A stretch of DNA of 23,090 nucleotides. It comes from Nocardioidaceae bacterium. Its GTDB lineage: Bacteria > Actinomycetota > Actinomycetes > Propionibacteriales > Nocardioidaceae. The DNA lies in contig JAGQUE010000232.1 of NCBI GenBank assembly GCA_020438665.1, positions 1 through 23,090 on the forward strand. The letters run 5' to 3'. A program made the translations under genes and the position numbers. The notes below the pieces were generated by a model. That model searched no databases and was not told the DNA's origin. It saw only the letters and a list, made by a program, of their open reading frames with translations. Shown here in pieces: positions 6,309 through 12,375 of this stretch (its first letter is position 1; every line of letters starts with the position of its first letter).

Positions 6309-8024
6309 TCAGGAGGCCGAGGCCATCGCCTGGACGCGTTCCACGGCGAGGCGGACCTCGGTGGCCAGCTCCTCGACCGTGATCGTCTGGTCGGAGGCGA
6401 GGCTGCGGATCCCACTCGTGGCCGTCCCGACCGCGACCGCGCGGTTGGTGACGTCCTCCAGCGTGCGGGCGACGCGCTCGGCCGTGGTCGTGACCATGCC
6501 GGTGGTCGAGGCGATCTCGTCGGCCGAGCTGGCGGTGTCGGCGGCCAGCGTGCGCACCTCGTGGGCGACCACCCGGAACCCGGCACCGAGCTCACCGACG
6601 CGGGCGGCCTCGATGTTGGCATTGAGCGCAAGCATGCGGGTCTGCTCGGTGATCTGCCGGATGATGCCGACGATCCCATGCACCTGCTGGAGGGTGCTGT
6701 TGAGCTCGCCGAGGGCGTCGTTGGCGGCCGCCGTACCCGAGAGCACCTCCTCGGTGATCACGTCGGTGGCGGTGCTCCTGCTGTCGATGTCACGGGCGGC
6801 CTCGAGCACGCGGGTCGCCTGGTCGAGCACCTTGCCCAGCTCCTCGACCACGGCGTCGATGGTGGTCTGGACACGGGCCTGTGCCTCGCGCTGGGCCTGC
6901 TCCTCGGCCGCCTGCTGCTGGGCATGACTCTGGCGGATCGACTCCTCCCGCTCGTGTTGGGACCGGGCTGCTTCGGCCTCGCCCTCCTCGATGGTGTCGA
7001 GGAGGGAGTTGATGGTGCGCCCCAGTGCGGCGAGCTCGCCACGGCCCTCGGCACCGACCCGGACATGGGTGTCACCCGAGGCGATGATCGCCTCGGTCGC
7101 CGCGCGCAGCGGCTCGACCTGGTTGTGCAGCGACCGTCGCACGAGCAGGTGGACGAACAGCAGCATGAACAGCAGGGCCACCCCCATCAGCCCGAAGGTC
7201 TTCAGCGCGGTGCTCGAGTCGGTGGCGTGGATGTCGCGATCGTGTGGGGAGACCACGAGGATCTCGCCGCCCCCCAGGGCGGGCAGGGTCATGAAGAGGT
7301 CGAGGGTGTCACCGCTGAGCACCTTGGTCGCGGTCCCCATGGGCCCGAGCTCGGTGGTCAGGTCCGTGCCGGCCTTGCTGCCCGACATCGAGGTGCCGGC
7401 CGAGGCGATCTCGAGCGGGAGACCGGTGGTCGTGGAGAGACGGGTCATCGCCGCCTGGTCGAAGGCCCGGAAATAGACAAGCCCGAAGTCGTGCGACCCG
7501 GACGAGTCGCTCCTGCGCGCGGGGAAGCCGCAGGAGAGGTACGGCGTCTCGCCCACCGGCACGAGCGCACACGTCCCGGTCCCGGCGTCGGCGTTGAAGT
7601 CCACGAGCGCCGTGAGCCGCTCCGCCCCCAGTCCTGCCGGGAGCGGCGCATAGCCGTTGCCGTCGATCAGCCCGCCGACGCGGACGTTGCCGTCCTGGTC
7701 GATGCCGACCACCGCATCGGCATCGCCGATGGCCTTGAGGTCGCTCGGCGGGAAGTCGGCAAGGAAGTCGGCCTCGTTCGCCGTCGCCACCGCGTCGTAG
7801 GAGTCGTCCCAGATCGAGTTGGTGGCCCCATAGCCACCGAGCAGCTTGGTCTCGTAGTCCACCACCAGGGCGACGCGGTGGGCGTCGTCGGCGACCGTCG
7901 AAGCCTCCAGGGCACCGAAGGCCCCGCCGGCGATCATGCGCTGCCCGACGATCGCACCGACCGCCACCACCAGCATCGCGAGCACCAGGGGGACCGACGA
8001 GTTCAGCGTCAGCCGACGTCGCAT
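6309..8024 (-). CDS. Methyl-accepting chemotaxis protein with CHASE4-like sensor domain
   Basis: A 571-residue transmembrane chemoreceptor. Order of parts: TM1 at about 10-30; an extracytoplasmic sensor at about 35-270 containing [12 protein letters not shown] and a GIDQDGNV strand, resembling CHASE4; TM2 at about 277-295; HAMP at about 296-347; a long Gln/Glu/Arg coiled coil to about 410; and a signalling hairpin tip with [24 protein letters not shown] at about 460-483. The C-terminal half of the hairpin is short and no NWETF-like CheR tether is present. The ATG at 8024 is chosen because AAGGAG lies 7 nt upstream; ATG 8030 would be too close to it. No che gene is adjacent. A sigma-28 type promoter at 8107-8133 ties it to the flagellar regulon. 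The ligand is unknown. Confidence 0.9.
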   Translation of the reverse strand: MRRRLTLNSSVPLVLAMLVVAVGAIVGQRMIAGGAFGALEASTVADDAHRVALVVDYETKLLGGYGATNSIWDDSYDAVATANEADFLADFPPSDLKAIGDADAVVGIDQDGNVRVGGLIDGNGYAPLPAGLGAERLTALVDFNADAGTGTCALVPVGETPYLSCGFPARRSDSSGSHDFGLVYFRAFDQAAMTRLSTTTGLPLEIASAGTSMSGSKAGTDLTTELGPMGTATKVLSGDTLDLFMTLPALGGGEILVVSPHDRDIHATDSSTALKTFGLMGVALLFMLLFVHLLVRRSLHNQVEPLRAATEAIIASGDTHVRVGAEGRGELAALGRTINSLLDTIEEGEAEAARSQHEREESIRQSHAQQQAAEEQAQREAQARVQTTIDAVVEELGKVLDQATRVLEAARDIDSRSTATDVITEEVLSGTAAANDALGELNSTLQQVHGIVGIIRQITEQTRMLALNANIEAARVGELGAGFRVVAHEVRTLAADTASSADEIASTTGMVTTTAERVARTLEDVTNRAVAVGTATSGIRSLASDQTITVEELATEVRLAVERVQAMASAS

Positions 8025-8106
8025 GGTCATGCTCCTTCGCGCCTGGGTCTCCGCGGCACGCCGGGCGGCGTGATGCAGACCTGAGAGGACACAGGCATCA
8101 CCCGAC

Positions 8107-8133
8107 GCATCGGTCACCCGAGCCCCGACTTGA
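8107..8133 (-). promoter_or_regulatory. Sigma-28 (FliA/WhiG-type) promoter of the chemoreceptor
   Basis: On the minus strand TCAAGTCG, 11 nt, ACCGATGC. This compares with the flagellar sigma consensus TAAAGTTT-N11-GCCGATAA: exact spacing, T-AAGT kept in the -35 half and CCGAT kept in the -10 half. The start site would lie near 8100, giving a leader of about 75 nt before the ATG at 8024. Confidence 0.7.
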
Positions 8134-8186
8134 GCCGGAGAGCGCGCTGCGCGTGATTCGGCTGCCTGCTCGGGCACCGGGCGCGC

Positions 8187-8822
8187 TCAGACGGCGCGAG
8201 GTTCGCCGGGCGCGCCGACCAGCTCCCAGGTGACGGCGAGGTCGGCGGTCACGGCCTGCTCGCCGGCCTGGAACGACACGTCCTTGGCCGCCCGGGACGC
8301 CGCCGCGAGCACCATCGGGCGCGGTGTCGCCATGCCTCCCTCGACGACCTGGACGAGCGCACCGAGCCGCAGTCCACCGAGGGCCGCGAGGTGCTCCGCC
8401 CGCGCGCGGGCGTCCGCGAACGCCGCCTCGCGCGCCGTGGTGAGCGCCTCGCCCCGATCGGCGACCTCCAGCGTCACCGAGTCGACCCGGAGCCGGTCGC
8501 CCACGGCGGCCGCCAGCGCACTGACCAGCCGACCTGCGGTCGCCAGGTCGGGCACGGTGATGCGCAGCCCGTGGCGCGCCTCGAATCCGTCCGGGCGGCC
8601 CTGGTCGTCGTACGCCGGCCAGACCTGGAGGTCGGTGGAGGAGATGAGCCGTGGCTCGGTGTGGTCACGGGCGACCGAGGCCATCACGTCGAGCGCGGAC
8701 GTCATGCCGTCCAAGGCGGTCGCCAGGTCGCTCGCCCGGTGCCCCGCGCCGACCTGGAGGACAGCGGAGTCGGGGACGGCCAGGGTCACGCCCGACCCCG
8801 TGACGGTGACGGTGTGGTCCAT
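8187..8822 (-). CDS. SIMPL (DUF541) domain protein
   Basis: A 211-residue protein with the SIMPL/DUF541 pattern: VTVTGSGVTLAVPDSAVLQVG at the start, alternating strands and helices, the conserved ALTTAREAAFADARARAEHLAALGGLRLGALVQVVEGG segment at about 130-168, and a final strand AVTADLAVTWELVG. Family members are often periplasmic or surface proteins, but no signal peptide is visible here, so a cytoplasmic location is inferred. The function is unknown. It sits 17 nt downstream of metF on the same strand, but a -10 element immediately before its ATG indicates it can be transcribed separately. Confidence 0.8.
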   Translation of the reverse strand: MDHTVTVTGSGVTLAVPDSAVLQVGAGHRASDLATALDGMTSALDVMASVARDHTEPRLISSTDLQVWPAYDDQGRPDGFEARHGLRITVPDLATAGRLVSALAAAVGDRLRVDSVTLEVADRGEALTTAREAAFADARARAEHLAALGGLRLGALVQVVEGGMATPRPMVLAAASRAAKDVSFQAGEQAVTADLAVTWELVGAPGEPRAV

Positions 8823-8828
8823 GCCGTC

Positions 8829-8834
8829 AACCTA
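8829..8834 (-). promoter_or_regulatory. -10 element TAGGTT, leaderless start of the SIMPL gene
   Basis: On the minus strand TAGGTT is followed by 6 nt (GACGGC) and the ATG at 8822. The hexamer lies in the 17-nt gap after the metF stop. Confidence 0.5.
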
Positions 8835-8839
8835 GTGGC

Positions 8840-9739
8840 TCACGGCGTGACGTCGAGGGCCTGGAAGACCTCGAGTGTGGCCCGTGAGCGGTTCAGGGTG
8901 AAGAAGTGCAGGCCCGGCGCTCCGGCGTCGAGCACGTCGCGGCACAGCTCGGTCGCGATCTCGACGCCCACCCGCCTGATGTCGGCGGGCTCGGACAGCC
9001 CGTCGAACCGCGCGAGCACCTCGGCGGGGATCGACGCCCCCGAGAGCTCGGCCATGCGCGTGATCGAGCCGAGGTTGGTGATCGGCATGATGCCCGGCAG
9101 GATCGGGATGTCGACGCCCAGCGCACGCACCCGGGCGACGAGCGTGGCATAGTCCTCGGCCCGGAAGAACAGCTGGGTGACGGCGAAGTCGGCGCCGGCC
9201 GCGGCCTTGGCCGCCAGCACGCGCGCGTCGTCGTCCAGGGACGGCGCCGACGGGTGCCCCTCGGGGAAGGCAGCGACGCCGACGCAGAAGTCACCGACCT
9301 CGTGGGCGAGCTCGACGAGCTCGGTGGCATAGCTGAGTCCGCCCTCGGTCGGGGTCCAGGGGGCCGACGGCCCGTCCTTGGGGTCCCCGCGCAGCGCCAG
9401 GATGTTGTGGACCCCCGCAGCGTCATAGGAGCGGAGCACCTCGACGAGCTCGGCCCGGGTGTGCCCGACGCAGGTGAGGTGTCCCAGCGCACGCAGCGAG
9501 GTCTCGCGCGCGATCCGGCCGGTGATGTCCACGGTGGTGTCGCGCGTGGTGCCGCCCGCGCCATAGGTCACCGAGACGAACGTCGGCTGATAGGGCTCCA
9601 GGTCTTGGATGGCCCGCCACAGCTGCTCGGCCCCGGCGGCGTCGCGAGGGGGCATGAACTCGAAGGAGATCGACAGCCCGCCATCGCGCAACAGCTCACT
9701 GATCGTCTGCTGCACCGTGGCCCGATCCCCCGCAGTCAT
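8840..9739 (-). CDS. metF: 5,10-methylenetetrahydrofolate reductase (MetF)
   Basis: A 299-residue TIM-barrel enzyme that reduces 5,10-methylene-THF to 5-methyl-THF for methionine synthesis. Visible motifs: SFEFMPPR (25-32) with the catalytic Glu27; TYGAGGTTRDTT (58-69); HLTCVGHT (87-94); NILALRGDP with Asp119 (the flavin-contacting Asp of E. coli MetF); the substrate-site stretch ADFAVTQLFF (183-192); and PILPGIMP. The length matches canonical FAD-dependent MetF. The ATG at 9739 is chosen because a -10 element lies 7 nt upstream; a second ATG at 9748 falls inside that element. It is divergent from idsA, as in M. tuberculosis (Rv2172c/Rv2173, from memory). Confidence 0.95.
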   Translation of the reverse strand: MTAGDRATVQQTISELLRDGGLSISFEFMPPRDAAGAEQLWRAIQDLEPYQPTFVSVTYGAGGTTRDTTVDITGRIARETSLRALGHLTCVGHTRAELVEVLRSYDAAGVHNILALRGDPKDGPSAPWTPTEGGLSYATELVELAHEVGDFCVGVAAFPEGHPSAPSLDDDARVLAAKAAAGADFAVTQLFFRAEDYATLVARVRALGVDIPILPGIMPITNLGSITRMAELSGASIPAEVLARFDGLSEPADIRRVGVEIATELCRDVLDAGAPGLHFFTLNRSRATLEVFQALDVTP

Positions 9740-9746
9740 GGCTCGC

Positions 9747-9752
9747 ATGCTA
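9747..9752 (-). promoter_or_regulatory. -10 element TAGCAT, leaderless start of metF
   Basis: On the minus strand TAGCAT is followed by 7 nt and the ATG at 9739. It is framed by an inverted repeat GCTCGC (9741-9746)/GCGAGC (9754-9759), which could be an operator. Confidence 0.5.
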
Positions 9753-9790
9753 GGCGAGCGACCCCGGCAGGATGGCCGGCGTCCACTGGA

Positions 9791-9796
9791 TAGGCT
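9791..9796 (+). promoter_or_regulatory. -10 element TAGGCT, leaderless start of idsA
   Basis: TAGGCT is followed by 6 nt and the GTG at 9803. The divergent metF -10 element lies only 38 bp away, so the upstream promoter regions overlap. Confidence 0.55.
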
Positions 9797-9802
9797 CGCC
9801 GG

Positions 9803-10885
9803 GTGACCGCGCCTGTTCCGTCCTGGGATGCCGCCGAGTTCCGCGCTCGGGTCCAGGCGACGCTGGACGCGTTCCTCGACGAGCAGGCCTCCCGGCTGGC
9901 GCCCCTGGGCGACGACGCGGCCCGGCTGCTCGCCGAGGCGCGCCTGTCGGTGGCCGGCGGCAAACGGCTGCGGGCGGCGTTCTGCTATTGGGGGTTCCAC
10001 GCGGTCGACCCCGCCCCCGACGCTGCCAGCGAGCGGGCGCTGCTGCGCGCCTGCGCCTCCTTGGAGCTGCTCCACGCCAGCGCCCTGGTGCACGACGACT
10101 ACATGGACGCCAGCGACACCCGCCGCGGGCGACCGGCGACCCATCGGGCGTTCGCGGCCGAGCACGCGGCGGACGGCTGGACGGGCAACCCCGAGCAGTA
10201 CGGCGCCGCGGCCGCGATCCTGCTGGGTGACCTGCTGCTGTCGTGGGCCGACGAGCTGCTGCGACGCTGCGGCCTTCCCTGGGACCGGGTGATGGCCGCC
10301 CTTGACGTCTTCGACCTGACCCGGTCGGAGGTCATCGCCGGGCAGTTCCTCGACGTCTCGGCTCAGGCGCGCGGGGCCGCCGATGTCGACGCGGCGATGA
10401 CGGTGCTGCGCTACAAGTCGGCCAAGTACTCCATCGAACGCCCACTCCACGTCGGTGCGGCGCTGGCGGGAGCGTCGCCGGCCGCCCTGGCCGAGCTGAC
10501 GTCGTTCGGACTCCCGATCGGCGAGGCGTTCCAGCTGCGCGACGACCTGCTGGGGGTCTTCGGTGACCCGGCGGCGACCGGCAAGCCTGCGGGCGACGAC
10601 CTCGTCGAGGGCAAGCGCACGGTGCTGGTCGCGCTGGCGCTCGATGCGGCTCCCGCCGAGGAGGCCGGTGAGCTCCATGCCTCACTCGGCACGGCGCTCG
10701 ACGAGGCCGGCGTGGCCCGGCTGCGGCGCATCATCGACTCCTGCGGGGCCCACGCCCAGGTCGAGGACGCGATCACGGCCCTGTCGACGCTCGCGCTCGA
10801 CGCGCTCGACCGTGCCGCCATCGACGATGTCGCTCGGGAGCGGCTGCGCAGCCTGGCGGGCGCGGCCACCCACCGCTCGATCTGA
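9803..10885 (+). CDS. idsA: Polyprenyl (geranylgeranyl-type) diphosphate synthase
   Basis: A 360-residue all-helical prenyltransferase that condenses allylic diphosphates with IPP. Motifs: GGKRLR (52-57, IPP binding); first Asp-rich motif DDYMD (98-102) followed by SDTRRGRPATHR; KSAKYSIERPL (205-215); and second Asp-rich motif DDLLGVFGD (247-255) with GKPAGDDLVEGKRT. Small or polar residues upstream of the first motif (HASALVH) fit a short-to-medium chain product such as GGPP, but chain length cannot be settled by eye. Its position divergent from metF and upstream of the Rv2175c/pknL pair corresponds to idsA2 of mycobacteria. A 33-bp palindrome begins 10 nt after its stop. Confidence 0.9.
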   Translation: MTAPVPSWDAAEFRARVQATLDAFLDEQASRLAPLGDDAARLLAEARLSVAGGKRLRAAFCYWGFHAVDPAPDAASERALLRACASLELLHASALVHDDYMDASDTRRGRPATHRAFAAEHAADGWTGNPEQYGAAAAILLGDLLLSWADELLRRCGLPWDRVMAALDVFDLTRSEVIAGQFLDVSAQARGAADVDAAMTVLRYKSAKYSIERPLHVGAALAGASPAALAELTSFGLPIGEAFQLRDDLLGVFGDPAATGKPAGDDLVEGKRTVLVALALDAAPAEEAGELHASLGTALDEAGVARLRRIIDSCGAHAQVEDAITALSTLALDALDRAAIDDVARERLRSLAGAATHRSI

Positions 10886-10895
10886 CCGCGCCGCT

Positions 10896-10928
10896 CGCCG
10901 AGTCGTCACAGGATGTGACGACTCGGCG
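10896..10928. repeat. 33-bp perfect palindrome, copy 1 (terminator-like)
   Basis: The arm CGCCGAGTCGTCACA, centre GGA, then the exact reverse complement of the arm: a 15-bp stem with a 3-nt loop. It sits between the convergent idsA and barstar genes, 10 nt after the idsA stop and 8 nt after the barstar stop. An identical copy is at 21575-21607. It fits a bidirectional terminator lacking a U-tract, or a dispersed palindromic element. Confidence 0.9.
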
Positions 10929-10936
10929 CCCGCCGG

Positions 10937-11371
10937 TCAGTCCAGGCTGCCCACGCCGGGCACGTCGGGGCCGTCGCCCCGGAGCAGGACGGCGAAGGGA
11001 CCGCCCTTGTGGGCGGTGACCCTCTCCTCAAGGACCTTGATGATCTTCTCGAAGGCCTCTTCCTCGTGGCGGGCCAGCGGGCCCCAGCCGTCCCAGAGGA
11101 GCAGGGTGCCCTGGCAGTCACCGCACTCGACGTCACGCAGGCAGTCGGCCAGCGCGTCGAAGTTCTTGCCGAAGTGGTCTGGGAACCCGAGCGCCTCGGC
11201 GATGTCCTCCATGAACTCGCGCTTGGTGTCGCCGTGCCATCCGTCCACATGGGCGAAGGTCCAGTTGGCGTGCTCGACGGTGTGCTTCACGTCGGCCGGC
11301 CCGAACCCGCTGTGCCAGGTGTAGATGCCGGCGTCTTTCTTCCCGGCAAGGAGGGCTGCCAGTCCACTCAT
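10937..11371 (-). CDS. Barstar family RNase inhibitor
   Basis: A 144-residue cytoplasmic protein with the barstar core at about 63-80, FPDHFGKNFDALADCLRD. This matches the barnase-binding helix and loop of Bacillus barstar: Asn70, Asp72 and Asp76 correspond to barstar Asn33, Asp35 and Asp39, while Trp38 is replaced by Ala75. An extra N-terminal 20 residues precede a TWHSGF strand. The final strand GGPFAVLLRGD is also typical. Its ATG overlaps the stop of the upstream secreted RNase gene by 4 bases (ATGA), so inhibitor and toxin are made together. It presumably protects the cell from RNase not yet exported. Confidence 0.92.
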   Translation of the reverse strand: MSGLAALLAGKKDAGIYTWHSGFGPADVKHTVEHANWTFAHVDGWHGDTKREFMEDIAEALGFPDHFGKNFDALADCLRDVECGDCQGTLLLWDGWGPLARHEEEAFEKIIKVLEERVTAHKGGPFAVLLRGDGPDVPGVGSLD

Positions 11372-11787
11372 CGGTCAATCCTCTCGAACGACTGGTAGTG
11401 ATCATCGGTCCAGTACGCCTGTCCGTCCGACCCGGTCACGATGCGGCGCGCACCACGGTCGGGAGAGCCGGGGGTGTCGACGGTGTACTCGTGGTAGTAG
11501 CCGTAGTCCTCGTCCGGGAGGATCCGTTCGAGGTTGCGGAAGACCGCCCCGTCCTGGTCATAGGGGAAGGGGCCACCACTGTCGATCAGCGCCAGCACGT
11601 CGGCCGCCTCGGGAGGCAGCTCGTCGACGCCGATCCACGGCAGGCCGGAGCCGGCGTCCACGCTCGTGGACGCCACCGACGAGGAGGCCGGCGCGACCGA
11701 CTCCCCGGACCACACCCGTGGTCCCCACCAGATCGCAGCCAGGGCGACCATCCCCAGGAACAGGATGGTCGCCCTCGACTTGCTCAT
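11368..11787 (-). CDS. Secreted guanyl-specific ribonuclease, barnase/RNase Sa family
   Basis: A 139-residue protein. An N-terminal hydrophobic segment (about 6-24, ATILFLGMVALAAIWWG) is a signal anchor or uncleaved signal peptide. A Ser/Ala linker then precedes the catalytic domain (about 50-139). Comparing with RNase Sa, Glu100 (YYHEYTV) is the general base, Arg111 and Arg115 (RGARRIV) bind phosphate, and His130 (DDHYQSF) is the general acid, so all catalytic residues are intact. GGPFPYDQDGAVFRN and LPDEDYGYYHEY are near-diagnostic. The two cysteines of RNase Sa are absent. It is transcribed leaderless, with barstar directly downstream. Likely roles are nutrient RNA degradation or interbacterial antagonism. 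Confidence 0.92.
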   Translation of the reverse strand: MSKSRATILFLGMVALAAIWWGPRVWSGESVAPASSSVASTSVDAGSGLPWIGVDELPPEAADVLALIDSGGPFPYDQDGAVFRNLERILPDEDYGYYHEYTVDTPGSPDRGARRIVTGSDGQAYWTDDHYQSFERIDR

Positions 11788-11793
11788 GGACCG

Positions 11794-11799
11794 ACCCTA
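11794..11799 (-). promoter_or_regulatory. -10 element TAGGGT, leaderless start of the RNase-barstar operon
   Basis: On the minus strand TAGGGT is followed by 6 nt and the ATG at 11787. Confidence 0.55.
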
Positions 11800-11802
11800 G
11801 AA

Positions 11803-11819
11803 CACGCCGCGACGGCGTG
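11803..11819. terminator. 17-bp perfect palindrome between the Rv2175c-like gene and the RNase
   Basis: CACGCCG, CGA, CGGCGTG: a 7-bp stem with a 3-nt loop, 36 nt past the stop of the Rv2175c-like gene on the minus strand and followed by TTCT. It can serve as that gene's terminator. Because it also covers the spacer region of the RNase promoter (3 bp upstream of its -10), it could instead be an operator. Confidence 0.45.
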
Positions 11820-11855
11820 GCAGCCGCCCCCTGGTGTCCTCCGCCACCCTGACCG

Positions 11856-12215
11856 TCAGGCCAGGGCCTGGGCGCGTCGCTTGACCTCCGAGCCGCGGTT
11901 CTCCCGCAAGGCATCGATCGGTCGCCCGGGGAGGTCGGCGTCGGTGAAGATCCACGCGATCGCCTCGGCGTCGTCATAGCCGTTGTCGTGCAGCACCGTG
12001 AGCAGCCCGGGCAGACCCTTGACCACGACACCGTCCTGGATGAAGTCGGCGGGGATCCGGGGGCCCTGACCGGGGACCGGCACGGCCTCTGCCAGCTCGT
12101 GGTCGCGCACCATCGTGCGGACCTTGGCGGGCGTGACGCCGAGCAGCCCAGCCGTCTCGGGCCAGTCCAGCCAGGCGTCGACGAGGGCGGCGAGATCGGG
12201 GGCGGCAGCGCTCAT
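11856..12215 (-). CDS. Rv2175c-like DNA-binding protein
   Basis: A 119-residue protein with a winged helix-turn-helix-like N-terminal half (LVDAWLDWPETAGLLGVTPAKVRTMVRDHELAEAVPVPGQGPRIPADFI, residues 9-57) and a C-terminal helical part with GLPGLLTVLHDNGYDDAEAIAWIFTDADLPGRPIDALRENRGSEVKRRAQ. This is the Rv2175c family. In M. tuberculosis Rv2175c binds DNA and is a phosphorylation substrate of the neighbouring kinase PknL. Here too it is divergent from a Ser/Thr kinase, so a kinase-substrate relationship is inferred. The start is ATG 12215; an in-frame GTG three codons upstream is possible. Confidence 0.85.
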   Translation of the reverse strand: MSAAAPDLAALVDAWLDWPETAGLLGVTPAKVRTMVRDHELAEAVPVPGQGPRIPADFIQDGVVVKGLPGLLTVLHDNGYDDAEAIAWIFTDADLPGRPIDALRENRGSEVKRRAQALA

Positions 12216-12375
12216 GGATCCCACTGTGACATCTCGTGCCGGGCAGTCCCCAATCCGACCCTGTGATCGGGAACGACGACGCCACGCCGTGGCACGAAGG
12301 GGTCGGATCGCCGCGCATTTCGTACCATGAGGGATCCCGGACCTTCCCCGTCCGGTAGCTCGGAGGTCGACCACA
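12216..12375. promoter_or_regulatory. Divergent regulatory region between the Rv2175c-like gene and the kinase
   Basis: 160 bp with a 9-bp inverted repeat, ATCCGACCC (12253-12261) and GGGTCGGAT (12300-12308), enclosing an inner palindrome GCCAC-GCC-GTGGC (12281-12293). A plus-strand -10 candidate TACCAT is at 12323-12328. Binding of the divergent regulator here is an inference. Confidence 0.4.
12323..12328 (+). promoter_or_regulatory. -10 candidate of the kinase operon
   Basis: TACCAT would start transcription near 12335, leaving a leader of about 40 nt that carries GGAGG (12362-12366) 9 nt before the GTG at 12376. Unlike most genes here, this one therefore has a normal leader and ribosome-binding site. 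Confidence 0.4.

Noticed and set aside
8025..8177. Longer N-terminus of the chemoreceptor
   Set aside because: The added residues lack protein-like character, would span the sigma-28 promoter, and ATG 8024 has AAGGAG at proper spacing.
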